The position numbers and the translations under genes are program-made. Positions 1 to 8,783 of a stretch of 64,000 nucleotides of DNA are shown in pieces. Numbering within the stretch: the first letter of the stretch is position 1; every line of letters starts with the position of its first letter. The notes beneath the pieces are model-generated. The model searched no databases. It was given only the letters and a program-made list of their open reading frames with translations, and was not told the DNA's origin. Origin of the DNA: JAGQOZ01 sp041399205. GTDB taxonomy: Bacteria > Planctomycetota > Planctomycetia > Pirellulales > Pirellulaceae. Location: positions 62,001 to 126,000 of the forward strand of contig JAWKTK010000016.1 in NCBI GenBank assembly GCA_041399205.1, in the 5' to 3' direction.

Positions 1-1529
1 AGCGCCTGTCCTGCTCGATTTTCGCCCTTGGCAACTCCGGTAATAACCGCTCGGCCGCGTCCTGGTTTGGTTCGAACCTGAGAATCATAAAATCCGGTGC
101 CGGTTTCTTCTTCTGGTCGATCTCCTTTTCCTTGTCCTTCACCCATGCCCGTACCCATACCAGGCATCTGCCCCATGCCAGCCATACCTCCCATGCCTTG
201 GCACATGGAACATCCTTCACCGTTACAGCTTTGGCAATTCATTTGGTCTTTGCTCTGGTCAATCTGGCCGAGCGCATCTTCCAGCATTTCCAGTTCTTCC
301 ATTTCCTGCTGCAATGATTCCAGCTGATCGGAAATTTCAGCCAGTTGTTGAGCCGCTTGTTGGCCGTCGCCATTTTTCATGGCTTGCGAACACTGTCCCA
401 GTTTCTGAGCCAGATCCTTCATTTGCTTCATCTGCTGGTCTTGCTGAGCCATTTGGTCCAGCTTCTTTTGGATTTGTTCGGCGGCCTGCCGATCTCCTTG
501 AGCCATCTTTTGTTGCAGTTGTTTTTGCAGGTCTTGTTTGGCTTGTTGCTGCGCTTCCGCCATTTCCTGCAACTTCTGTTTCAGTTGATCCATCTGCGCT
601 GCCAATTTCTCTTGCTGCGTTTCGGTCATGTCGCCATTCTTCATGGCTTCTTGCAGATTTTTGATTTCATCCATGGCGGCTTGGTAGTCGCCGTCCTTGA
701 GCGCTTTGGCCAGCTTTTCCGCTGGTCCTTGCTTGATGTCTTTTAGTTGGTTTAGTTGTTTGCGAAGTTCGTTAGGATCGCCCAATTCGGCCTTACGGTC
801 TTTGATGTCCTTGGCCAAATCGTTGAGCTTGACCATGGCGTCCTTCTTCGAAACATTGTCCTTTTTGTTCATGCCTTCGACACTTTTTTCCAGCTTGTCG
901 AATAAGTCTCCTGCGTCTTTCAAGCCTTCTTCCAGTGCCAACTTCTTGCGCTCGGCCAATTTCTTCTTCAGGTCATCCGTAGATTTCTTGATGGGTTTGG
1001 CGGCACTCACCACAGCGGCGTTCAATGTCTGAGCGTTATCGGGCTGAGCGTCGGTCAAGAACGTCAAGCCGAAGACAACGCACGCCATGACGATGGGCAG
1101 CCACGCGAACCGATTGGGTCGCACATGGAAATGTTCACCAACATCCACCTGAGCAACTCGTCGAACGGCATCTTGGATCAACGCTTGCCCCGCGGCGGTC
1201 GACTGTTCTGCGGAGGACAAAGACAGCGTGCTGGACACGCGCTCTCGTAAACCGCAGCGATGATCCAATTCCATGGCGGCATCCAACGCGCTGTTGCGTA
1301 TTACAAATGTCCACAGCAAGGCGGTTATCAAGGAGACACCCAGTGAACCGCCTACCCAAGACCACAACCACACGTGGCTTGCCACGCCTACGGGCCAAAT
1401 CTTGGGAATGGCCACGCCAATGGCCGCCACCACCAAGCCAATCAACAAACACCAGAACACCACGGACATGAATTGTTGCAAGATCAGTCGGCGGCGAGCT
1501 TTCTTGACTTGTAGATGCAGATCGTTCAT
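1..1529 (-). CDS. Coiled-coil, Gln-rich membrane protein (3' end beyond window)
   Basis: The frame is open from an ATG at 1529 to the window edge, so the C-terminus is missing; 509 residues are visible. GGAG lies about 10 nt before the ATG. Hydrophobic segments sit near residues 20-41, 53-78 and 141-158. The rest is a long charged coiled coil, very rich in Gln, Lys and Met (about residues 165-425), then a double CxxC cluster (CQSCNGEGCSMC, near residue 432), then a Gly/Met-rich stretch. The cysteine cluster resembles half of a DnaJ-type zinc site. Conserved proteins of this shape are known to me in planctomycetes but have no proven function. Topology suggests membrane anchoring with a large soluble coiled coil. 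Divergent from the DCC oxidoreductase gene. The call as a real gene is firm; the role is unknown. Confidence 0.8.
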   Translation of the reverse strand, partial: MNDLHLQVKKARRRLILQQFMSVVFWCLLIGLVVAAIGVAIPKIWPVGVASHVWLWSWVGGSLGVSLITALLWTFVIRNSALDAAMELDHRCGLRERVSSTLSLSSAEQSTAAGQALIQDAVRRVAQVDVGEHFHVRPNRFAWLPIVMACVVFGLTFLTDAQPDNAQTLNAAVVSAAKPIKKSTDDLKKKLAERKKLALEEGLKDAGDLFDKLEKSVEGMNKKDNVSKKDAMVKLNDLAKDIKDRKAELGDPNELRKQLNQLKDIKQGPAEKLAKALKDGDYQAAMDEIKNLQEAMKNGDMTETQQEKLAAQMDQLKQKLQEMAEAQQQAKQDLQKQLQQKMAQGDRQAAEQIQKKLDQMAQQDQQMKQMKDLAQKLGQCSQAMKNGDGQQAAQQLAEISDQLESLQQEMEELEMLEDALGQIDQSKDQMNCQSCNGEGCSMCQGMGGMAGMGQMPGMGTGMGEGQGKGDRPEEETGTGFYDSQVRTKPGRGRAVITGVAKGENRAGQA

Positions 1530-1809
1530 TTTCCGAATGCTCCGATTGTGGATGGCAAAAGTGGCCTGAATATCGATTCGTCAAACCCTTGATAGTATAC
1601 GAGAGTTTCCTGTGATTTTGCTACCGAAAGTCGGGATGAATGCTAGCAAGAACTCTTGGCGGCCGACTCCTTTCCTGGCTGGAATCAAGCGAATTCGGCA
1701 AAATTCTACGCGAACCAAGTGTCGTAACCGGTTATGGCTATTCGTTTTATGCGGTTCGTAACCTACACTTAATGCAGTATCGTCCCTATCGAACGAACAG
1801 GAGAATTCG

Positions 1810-2256
1810 GTGAACCGTTCGCTTCCCCGTTCACGTCAGAAACCGTTGCCCAGTCCGGATGATCGGCCCGCTGCGCATATCATCCTGTTCGACGGACACT
1901 GTCGGTTTTGCACGGCGCAAGTGCGTCGGCTGAATAATTGGGATCGAAACAGCCTGCTGAGTTTCCTGTCGCTGCATGATCCGCAAGTGCAACGTCGCTG
2001 GCCGGAACTTTCGTTTCAGCAATTGATGGACGAAATGTATTTGATCACACCGGAGGGAGAAAAGTTTGCCGGAGCCGCTGCGTTTCGATATCTGTCCACT
2101 CGGTTGCCAATCTTATGGCCGCTGGCTCCGCTGATGCATATTCCAGGAAGTTTGCCCTTGTGGCGAACCATCTACAAAGTGGTGGCCAAGTATCGTTATC
2201 GATTGGCCGGAAAGTCGGCCTGTGATGGAGATGCTTGCGAAGTCCACTTTCGGTAA
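1810..2256 (+). CDS. DCC-family thiol-disulfide oxidoreductase (DUF393)
   Basis: 148 residues from a GTG preceded by AGGAG at the right spacing. The N-terminal third carries FDGHCRFC, matching the D-G-x-C-x-x-C signature of the DCC (DUF393) family. In this family the CxxC pair near a predicted beta-strand resembles the redox site of thioredoxin-fold proteins. The LPLWRTIYKVVAKYRYRLAG segment near the C-terminus fits the usual ending of these proteins. Family length is about 110-150, so the protein is complete. The substrate is unknown. It stands alone, between a divergent membrane-protein gene and the downstream secreted TIGR03790 gene. Confidence 0.88.
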   Translation: MNRSLPRSRQKPLPSPDDRPAAHIILFDGHCRFCTAQVRRLNNWDRNSLLSFLSLHDPQVQRRWPELSFQQLMDEMYLITPEGEKFAGAAAFRYLSTRLPILWPLAPLMHIPGSLPLWRTIYKVVAKYRYRLAGKSACDGDACEVHFR

Positions 2257-2418
2257 CGGAAATGGACCGCGGTGTTTGGACGGCTTTTTGCGAATTACGC
2301 AGAATTGGCGAACATACCAGCACCGCATTCGTATCGAACTCGGTCGGGTCACACAGCTGAATGTGGTATCCTTACCAAAATCGTGGACCGTAAGCTTCTG
2401 ACCGAATTGAAAGCCGTC

Positions 2419-4206
2419 ATGCCCAATCGATTTCGTGGAACCTGCTGTTTTCTTGTTTTCTGTGCGATGCTGATTTTGGGCGAATGGTCTAACTGTCATG
2501 CTGGTGGTGGACCGGAAAATGTCTTTGTCGTAGTGAATTCAGAAGTTCCCGATTCCAAGACCATCGCCAATTACTATTGCCAGCTACGTAACATTCCGGG
2601 CGTCAATGTGCTGCAGCTTCCCTGGGCATCCAAGCCCATCATGAAGGTGGATCAGTTTCGAGATCAATTCTTGCCGGTCATCTTCAAAGCGATTGCCGAT
2701 CGCAAGCTGGAAAACCAGATCGACTACATTGTCTATTCCGCAGGCTTTCCTTATGCGGTGAATATCGAACCAGACGTGGACGGTACGCCGAACGCGCAAA
2801 TCGGTCCGCTCGGTTCGCTGACGGGAATGACATATCTTTATCAGTTGGTACAGAATAAGGATCGAACCTACTATCAATGGATGACGGAACGAGAAGCGCC
2901 GGGCCAAGTGGTTCGCACGAATTATTACGCCAGCGTCGATCCTCGCATGTTGCTGACTCGCGGCTTTGAAGGTCGTCGAGCATGGTTGGCAAACGGACAA
3001 GCTGATTCGCTGCCCGGCCTGGGAACTCGATCTTACATGCTGTCGACCATGCTGGGATACACAGCTGGCAATCGAGGCAATTCGTTGGAAGAAGTGATTT
3101 CGTATCTGCAGCGAAGTGCTTTGGCGGACGGCACCAAACCTTCGGGAACCATCTACTTGGAACAGAACGAAGATGTCCGCAGTACGACTCGTCATGCCGT
3201 CTTTCCCCTTGTGGTCGAAGGGCTATCTCAACTGGGCGTGAAAGCAGAAATCGAAGAACGAATTGTCCCGTACAAGAAGAAGGACGTCATGGGGACTGTG
3301 GTCGGCAAAGCGACCTTTGATTGGGGGAAATACCTCAACCGTATTATGCCTGGCGCCATCTGTGAACACTTAACCAGTTTTGGCGGAGTCTTACAAAATG
3401 GCGGAGGCGGCAATCAGACTCCGCTGACAGAATTCTTGCGTTACGGTGCGGCCGGGGCCAGCGGAACGGTCACCGAACCGTACGCGCTGCAACCTAAGTT
3501 TCCGCATCCGTTTATTCACATCCATTACGCTCGCGGCTGTAGTTTGGCGGAAGCCTTCTATCAGTCAGTTTCGTCACCCTATCAGCTGTTGGTTGTGGGT
3601 GACCCTTTGTGCCGACCGTGGGCAAATATCCCAGTGGTGTCGTTGGATGGCATTCGGCCGAATGATCGAGTCGGCGGAACGGTCAGCGTGACGCCCCAGG
3701 CCGATTCGTCGGTATCGGTCCAGATGTTTCGCTTGTACGTGGATGGCCGTTTGATTGGCGATATTCGACCTGGTCAAGCATTCGACATGGACACCACCAA
3801 GCTGGCCGACGGGTATCACGAACTTCGCGTCGTGGGGATCGAAGCTTCGGCCATTGAGTCTCAGGGCCGAGCGATCGTGCCGTTCCACGTGGCCAATGCG
3901 GATCACAAAATGACGTGCGAATTAGACTCTGATTCGCCCACTCTTGGCAGCCAAGTAACGTTGCAAGTTACCGCGCCGGGTGCAAAAGCGGTTGTGGTTT
4001 ATCATGGTCGAGTGCCGTTGGCCGCCATGAAACGATCTCGCGGCACCATCACCATCGACACCAAATATCTCGGCATGGGCCCGGTCGAATTGACGGTGGT
4101 GGCCAGCAACAGCAAAGGTAATCCCAGCGACGTCTGGTATTCCGAGCCCGTACGGTTGCACGTCTATCCGCCTCCGTTGCTGCCTGCTTCGGTCGCGTCA
4201 CCTTAG
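2419..4206 (+). CDS. TIGR03790-family secreted protein
   Basis: About 595 residues. I place the start at ATG 2419 because it opens a good Sec signal peptide (positively charged MPNRFRGT, a Cys/Phe/Leu core, cleavage after NCHA). The frame stays open to GTG 2272 upstream but that stretch does not look coding. The mature N-terminus has the hallmark of TIGR03790 proteins: ENVFVVVNSEVPDSKTIANY followed by R-N-I-P. These proteins are widespread in planctomycetes and have no established biochemical function. The middle holds conserved Gly/Thr-rich motifs (GGGGNQTPLTEFLRYGA); the C-terminal 150 residues look like beta-sandwich modules. Probably exported to the periplasm or surface. Convergent with the DUF2071 gene 24 bp downstream. 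Confidence 0.82.
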   Translation: MPNRFRGTCCFLVFCAMLILGEWSNCHAGGGPENVFVVVNSEVPDSKTIANYYCQLRNIPGVNVLQLPWASKPIMKVDQFRDQFLPVIFKAIADRKLENQIDYIVYSAGFPYAVNIEPDVDGTPNAQIGPLGSLTGMTYLYQLVQNKDRTYYQWMTEREAPGQVVRTNYYASVDPRMLLTRGFEGRRAWLANGQADSLPGLGTRSYMLSTMLGYTAGNRGNSLEEVISYLQRSALADGTKPSGTIYLEQNEDVRSTTRHAVFPLVVEGLSQLGVKAEIEERIVPYKKKDVMGTVVGKATFDWGKYLNRIMPGAICEHLTSFGGVLQNGGGGNQTPLTEFLRYGAAGASGTVTEPYALQPKFPHPFIHIHYARGCSLAEAFYQSVSSPYQLLVVGDPLCRPWANIPVVSLDGIRPNDRVGGTVSVTPQADSSVSVQMFRLYVDGRLIGDIRPGQAFDMDTTKLADGYHELRVVGIEASAIESQGRAIVPFHVANADHKMTCELDSDSPTLGSQVTLQVTAPGAKAVVVYHGRVPLAAMKRSRGTITIDTKYLGMGPVELTVVASNSKGNPSDVWYSEPVRLHVYPPPLLPASVASP

Positions 4207-4230
4207 CAGAAGATCGTTGTTATCTCGCAG

Positions 4231-4959
4231 CTAAGTTTGCTGGATGGTCCGTCCGTGGCGAACCGCAATCGGCGATCCTTCCGCCACAAAACAGGACGAT
4301 GGTTCGGCACGAAGCGCGTCGGCAAACGTTTCTCCGTAAAACCGAACCAAGTCACCGCGAACAACAGGATCAGTCGCCTCCCAAACTCGCCACGGCGGAT
4401 GTTCCACTTGATATTCAATCGTCGAATTGTCCTGCTGACGCGTGTAGCCCCAGTAGTGTTCGGCAATGAATTCGGCTTCACTGTGGGGCGTCAACGGTTG
4501 CGGCTGTCCCACAATATTGGCTGCGATGGAATATTTTTTGGACGCATCCGACCAGCCGTATTCCAGTTGGCCTGCATCGTTCGCGGTGGGAATGCGAACA
4601 GATGATCGCATCGGCAACGCCACATAGGGTTCGTTGTATTTCCATCTGGCCACGGCCGCGATAGCCCATTTCGGCACAATCTCTTTGATAAATCCGACGG
4701 CGCGTTTGACTTCGCTGCCTTCGGTTCGCTTGATATAGAAACGCAGATTCACTTCGTCAAAGTGGCGATGAAACGGAATGGGCCAACCTTTCACTTTCGT
4801 ATCTAGAAAACGAAAGCCGACCAAACTGATGAATGTTTGACCGTTCCAAAAGTCAATCTCGGTGCCTGGCGGAACAAATGGAGCAATCACGTCCGGGTCA
4901 ACGGCGTAGTTGATCATCAGCAGGTGTTCCCAGCGAGCGGTTAAGAAGATTGGTTGCAT
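4231..4959 (-). CDS. YqjF-family protein (DUF2071)
   Basis: 242 residues from ATG 4959. The N-terminus reads ARWEHLLMINYAVDPDVIAP followed by F-V-P-P-G, the typical opening of DUF2071/YqjF proteins. Further family marks are FWNGQTFISLVGFRF, the HFDEVNLRFYI segment and a Y-W-G-Y-T-R motif near residue 168. Family members are about 240 residues, fold as a beta-rich acetoacetate-decarboxylase-like barrel and have no firm role. No signal peptide, so cytoplasmic. A G-rich stretch (CAGGG) about 8 nt before the start can serve as ribosome binding site. Monocistronic on the minus strand, divergent from the sulfatase gene. Confidence 0.85.
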   Translation of the reverse strand: MQPIFLTARWEHLLMINYAVDPDVIAPFVPPGTEIDFWNGQTFISLVGFRFLDTKVKGWPIPFHRHFDEVNLRFYIKRTEGSEVKRAVGFIKEIVPKWAIAAVARWKYNEPYVALPMRSSVRIPTANDAGQLEYGWSDASKKYSIAANIVGQPQPLTPHSEAEFIAEHYWGYTRQQDNSTIEYQVEHPPWRVWEATDPVVRGDLVRFYGETFADALRAEPSSCFVAEGSPIAVRHGRTIQQT

Positions 4960-5113
4960 GATTCGAACCCTGTCATTGAATTTATTATTATCTGAACCGC
5001 AAATAGCCGTTGGTGCTTAACCGAATTGTTATGGACCGTTTGTGTTCAACGCATTTGGTGTCTGTATGCATTACAATGGAACGATCGATTTGTGACGAAA
5101 GACGAGGAAAACG

Positions 5114-6637
5114 ATGAAAAACTGCATAGCGGTATGGTTTGTTTGTTGCGGATGCTTATCCTGGGCCCTGGCAGACGAACGACCGAATTTTGTCATCATC
5201 ATGGCCGATGACATGGGCTTTTCCGACATTGGCTGTTACGGCAGCGAAATCGCCACACTTCATCTGGATAGCCTAGCTGCATCCGGTTTGCGATTTTCAC
5301 AGTTCTACAACAATGCCAAATGCGAACCAACTCGAGCGTCTCTGCTGACAGGCAAGTATCCGCACCAAGCGGGCGCGAGTTCCAAGGTGGTGTATCGCGC
5401 ACCTACGTTTGGCGAAGTTTTGCGAACCGCCGGCTATCGCACGCTGATGACAGGCAAGTGGCATGCGGGGCAAAAGCCCTTCGATCGTGGTTTTGACCGT
5501 CACTTCGGTCTGACCGATGGTTGCTGTAATTTCTTCAATCCCGGTGTCGCTCGTCCAAACGAACCTGCCCCTTCGCACAAAAGATTTCCTCGCCGCTGGG
5601 CCATCGACGGCACCTCGATCCAGCCGTTTTGCCCCAAGGATCCGGACTTTTATACCACGGACGCATTCACCGACTACGCCGTTGATTACTTGCAGCAGTA
5701 TCGTCATGAAGATCGGCCGTTTGTGTTGTACGTGGCCTACACGGCGCCGCACTATCCGATGCACGCGTGGCCCGAGGACATTCAGAAGTATCGCCACAAG
5801 TATCAAGCAGGTTGGCAGGCGTTGCGCCAGCGTCGATACGAGGGACTGCAAGCCGCAAATGTTTTTCCGAAATTACCAGAAATCGCGCCGGCGGACGAGC
5901 AATCGCCGGCATGGGAAACGTTGACGGCAGAACAGCAAGACGCCTGGGATTTACGGATGGCGGTCTATGCCGCGATGATTGATCGCATGGACCAAAACAT
6001 TGGCCGTTTGTTGGCCAAGTTGGACGAAATTGGCAAAGCGGAAAACACGGTCGTGATGTTCTTTTCCGACAATGGCGGCGAATCGGACAATTCCGATTGG
6101 TCCACCGACAAGTCAGTGGCCACCGGCGGAGTCGATAGTTTTCGTACGGTCGGCCAACCCTGGGCGAACGCCAGCAACACGCCGTTTCGCAAATACAAAA
6201 CGTTCTTGCATGAAGGTGGTATTGCGTCACCGCTGATCGTGCGTTGGCCCCAACGTATCGCGGCTGCGAGCGTAACGCACCAACCGGCGCATTTGATTGA
6301 CGTGATGGCCACGTTGGTTGACTTGGCCGATGCAACGTATCCACAGCGCTGGCAAGAGGAACCGCTGTCGGCATTGCCGGGCATCAGTTGGGCCGATACG
6401 TTTGATTCGCCGCAACAGGTGAAACCAAGGCAGATCGCTTGGCGCTGGCGCAATGCGGCGGCGATTCGCCAAGGCGATTGGAAGTTGGTTCGCGACAAAT
6501 CGCCGGACGCTGCTTGGGAGCTTTACAACTTGGCGAATGATCGGACAGAGTTACATGATCGGGCGATGCAGGAACCGCAACGAGTGGCCGAGTTGCAAGA
6601 CGCGTGGAATGCTTGGGACGCTGATGCGCAACCGTGA
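5114..6637 (+). CDS. Secreted sulfatase (arylsulfatase family)
   Basis: 507 residues with a clear ribosome binding site (AGGAAAACG-ATG). A signal peptide (to about residue 20, ...SWALA) is followed at once by the type I sulfatase core: FVIIMADDMGFSDIGCYGSE with metal-binding Asp-31/Asp-32, and CEPTRASLLTG with Cys-70 as the residue converted to formylglycine. The Thr at the third position after Cys is the common CxPTR variant. GKWHAG, the FFSDNGGE metal site near residue 315 and the C-terminal WRWRNAAAIRQGDWKLV and ELYNLANDRTE motifs complete the family pattern. Expected to hydrolyse sulfate esters of polysaccharides or small sulfated compounds outside the cytoplasm. No formylglycine-generating enzyme gene is seen nearby. 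Confidence 0.93.
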   Translation: MKNCIAVWFVCCGCLSWALADERPNFVIIMADDMGFSDIGCYGSEIATLHLDSLAASGLRFSQFYNNAKCEPTRASLLTGKYPHQAGASSKVVYRAPTFGEVLRTAGYRTLMTGKWHAGQKPFDRGFDRHFGLTDGCCNFFNPGVARPNEPAPSHKRFPRRWAIDGTSIQPFCPKDPDFYTTDAFTDYAVDYLQQYRHEDRPFVLYVAYTAPHYPMHAWPEDIQKYRHKYQAGWQALRQRRYEGLQAANVFPKLPEIAPADEQSPAWETLTAEQQDAWDLRMAVYAAMIDRMDQNIGRLLAKLDEIGKAENTVVMFFSDNGGESDNSDWSTDKSVATGGVDSFRTVGQPWANASNTPFRKYKTFLHEGGIASPLIVRWPQRIAAASVTHQPAHLIDVMATLVDLADATYPQRWQEEPLSALPGISWADTFDSPQQVKPRQIAWRWRNAAAIRQGDWKLVRDKSPDAAWELYNLANDRTELHDRAMQEPQRVAELQDAWNAWDADAQP

Positions 6638-6655
6638 TTCGATTCTGGTCGAATC
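6636..6655. terminator. Small hairpin between convergent sulfatase and PilZ-like genes
   Basis: GATTCGA and TCGAATC form a 7-bp perfect stem with loop TTCTGG. It covers both stop regions of the convergent genes. There is no T-run on either side, so termination by the intrinsic mechanism is doubtful. Confidence 0.3.
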
Positions 6656-7091
6656 AATCAAATTCCCAGGTCAGCAGTTCTTCGTCGGTCAGATCGACGC
6701 GTTTGACGAATTGACCGCCGCCGTCGTACCAACCTTCCTTCAGAAAGCGGCACCAAGTGATTCGCAAGACAAAATGGTGCCACTGTTCTGCCGCGGCTTG
6801 CAGCGAAACCAGAACGTATCGCTGAGGAATGGGAAACGTGTGATAGAAATCGATTCCCTGCAAGGCAAGATTCTTGCCCACAACGTAAATGGCTTCGCCG
6901 ACGATGCGGCGGCGATCCTCACCTAAAGGACGAATCGGCACCAGATGCGGATAGGCAATGCGTTCCGCAAAACGGCGATCCGCGGTGCGGAATGATTTGG
7001 CGAATACGGCTACGTTTTCGACAAACGGTTCCACGCCCGTCCGACGACTGCTGCCGGGTTGAGTGCAATAGGGTTGGACTTGTTCGATCAC
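6654..7091 (-). CDS. PilZ-domain-like protein
   Basis: 145 residues from a GTG at 7091 with AGGGG upstream. The central part (R-R-I-V-G-E-A-I-Y-V-V-G-K-N) followed by ALQGIDFYHTFPIPQRYVLV, and the later LRITWCRFLKEGWYDGGGQF, have the spacing of a PilZ beta-barrel: a sequence resembling the 'D/NxSxxG' region, a strand with alternating hydrophobics, then a W-x-R...GWY-x-G-G-x-F ending. The usual c-di-GMP-binding RxxxR is present only loosely (RRR near residue 61). It could thus be a nucleotide-blind PilZ relative. No signal peptide. Single gene, convergent with the sulfatase. Confidence 0.6.
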   Translation of the reverse strand: MIEQVQPYCTQPGSSRRTGVEPFVENVAVFAKSFRTADRRFAERIAYPHLVPIRPLGEDRRRIVGEAIYVVGKNLALQGIDFYHTFPIPQRYVLVSLQAAAEQWHHFVLRITWCRFLKEGWYDGGGQFVKRVDLTDEELLTWEFD

Positions 7092-7536
7092 GATTTGCCC
7101 CTCTCAAGATGAAAACTCAGTGCATGCAAACTACCGATAAACCGACATACATGACCGTACAACCCAGCCATGCCGAACCAACGCTCGTTCAATAGCGTTG
7201 GCTCTTCCAACACGCGGTCGAAGCGACCTTAGACAAGTGAAATAGACAAGCGCGAACGGTCTGGAACAAACCGCCCGCCAAAGAAGATATAGGTCACGAA
7301 TCGTCTGGCGTCAAAACGACTTTGAAGGATCTAATCTGTTGCGGGTTGCCGAATGGCATTCTCCGTCGGGATTGTCCGGCTTGCGCGGAACAATCACCTC
7401 CGCTTGTCCAGAATTCTGCGGAGTTGCCGCGAATCGATTGTGGCAAGAACAGCGCGAGGAACGCGCCGCTCGCGGCTCGGGTGTCCATCATCTTCATCTC
7501 GCCGCGAGTGTCCATAAAACGAAGGGCTATCGCGGG
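7092..7536. other. 445-bp gap with a questionable minus-strand ORF
   Basis: The gap lies between two minus-strand genes. A 73-codon frame at 7515-7294 on the minus strand is open but has no clear ribosome binding site and no family I can place; its end has a low-hydrophobicity, Gly/Ser-rich composition. The sequence also holds a copy of the AGAATTCT motif (7410-7417) seen before other genes in the window. I regard the ORF as doubtful. Confidence 0.3.
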
Positions 7537-8490
7537 CTATCGCGGACGTCGCGGACGTTGACGCGGACCTCGAGCCAACAGTTCTTCAATGGTGCAATCG
7601 CCTCGCATCACATCGTCAATTTCGTCCCACTCGAAGCCCTGCACTAACAGGTCTTTGGGATCGCGCGCGGTGGCGAGGGTATCGTCTTCGTCCATGAGGC
7701 CGAAGGAACGGGGTTCTTCCCAGAAGCGGTCTGAATGCTCACGGCTTTTGGGCTGGTGCTCTTGGATCCAATCCAGAATGCCAATAAACAAATGTAGGTT
7801 GGCCACACTGCCCACGGCAATGCGGATGGTTCTTGCGCGAGTGTCTTCGTAGCTGATACGAATGTCTTCCGATTCGTCAATCAGGATGTCGTTGACTTCG
7901 TGCCAACCAAAAATGCGCATGCCGACATGGAGGCCTTCATTGCTGATGGCCAGCTTTTTGCCAAAACGCAATAGTCTTCCCGCTTCGAACGAAGTCTTCA
8001 TGCCGTCCAGATAGCGATCTGACAATTCGTCTTGCAGGCGGTACCCGAGTCCTCGGATGCCATCAAATCCCACTAGTCGCAGGCGATGTCCTTCGTGATG
8101 AACCAAGACGTACATCCAATTCAAGACTTCTTCCATGCGAAACAAGTTCGTGGAATGGACCGGCACTTGATAGACTTCTTTCAACTGGTCCCACGGTATG
8201 CAAACCGGTTGCCGGCCTTCCAAGCAAATGCCGTCCTGATACAACGTGACTGACTGCCGACGAAAATGAAGCCAACCAAGACTGCCTAGCAGAATGGACA
8301 TGACGCCAACCCACATCCAGCCAGAATCCAGGACGGACTCCAAGTGACCACGATGCCACCAAGTAAGCACCGCGCAGCCGACGAAACCAGTGACGGCCAA
8401 GGCTAGGAAGCGTCGTTCCAGTCCGCCGGTTGGATAGTACGTTGCGACGATTCGTCCCAAGCGATGTTCGTGAATTCGATCGTTGGACAT
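7537..8490 (-). CDS. Two-TM, PH-like membrane protein (DUF6585-like)
   Basis: 317 residues from ATG 8490 with a strong GGAGGGCAGG just before it. Two hydrophobic segments occur near residues 28-47 (LALAVTGFVGCAVLTW) and 57-75 (WMWVGVMSILLGSLGWL). They are followed by LYQDGICLEG and IPWDQLKEVYQV, the pattern of small membrane proteins with a PH-like beta domain, such as DUF6585. A second similar module (LAISNEGLHVG...FGWHEVNDILID) suggests an internal repeat. The C-terminal 70 residues are acidic and end in an Arg/Pro-rich tail (RGPRQRPRRPR). Function is unknown; location is the inner membrane with a cytoplasmic domain. Confidence 0.65.
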   Translation of the reverse strand: MSNDRIHEHRLGRIVATYYPTGGLERRFLALAVTGFVGCAVLTWWHRGHLESVLDSGWMWVGVMSILLGSLGWLHFRRQSVTLYQDGICLEGRQPVCIPWDQLKEVYQVPVHSTNLFRMEEVLNWMYVLVHHEGHRLRLVGFDGIRGLGYRLQDELSDRYLDGMKTSFEAGRLLRFGKKLAISNEGLHVGMRIFGWHEVNDILIDESEDIRISYEDTRARTIRIAVGSVANLHLFIGILDWIQEHQPKSREHSDRFWEEPRSFGLMDEDDTLATARDPKDLLVQGFEWDEIDDVMRGDCTIEELLARGPRQRPRRPR

Positions 8491-8740
8491 CCTGCCCTCC
8501 CTTGATCGTGAAGATCATTCTGGTGAATGACAACCTTTGGCACTCGCAAGTTCCTTCGTCCCAGAGTTGCACATCAATAGCGTTGGTAGCGTGCCAGCAT
8601 CATTATTGTCACTTCTATCTAAATCGATAAACCCGAATCTTGGAATTCAACCAAACTAAAAATTCGATCACATGATTCAGCGGTTTTTCCTTGACCAGGC
8701 GCCGCGAAGTCGTCACGATACCAATCCAACGACACATGCA

Positions 8741-8760
8741 CAGAATTCTGGCGAATTAGG
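8741..8760. promoter_or_regulatory. Recurring AGAATTCTGGCGAATT motif upstream of symporter gene
   Basis: CAGAATTCTGGCGAATTAGG lies 24 nt before the symporter start. Close relatives occur upstream of other genes: 35796-35814 (before the TPM-like gene), 58221-58240 (before the CotH gene) and 2299-2316. The palindromic core AGAATTCT followed by a GCGAAT element suggests a regulatory site or small repeat. Role is inferred only from position. Confidence 0.35.
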
Positions 8761-8783
8761 CAATACAGAGAGGCGAAGCAAAA

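Noticed and set aside
345..746. Leu-rich open frame on the plus strand
   Set aside because: It is the antisense of the Gln/Lys-rich coiled coil gene; its composition follows from the complement of Gln and Glu codons.
5667..6374. Long minus-strand frame inside the sulfatase gene
   Set aside because: The plus-strand sulfatase has all family motifs; the reverse frame is Arg/Pro-rich without motifs or a ribosome binding site.
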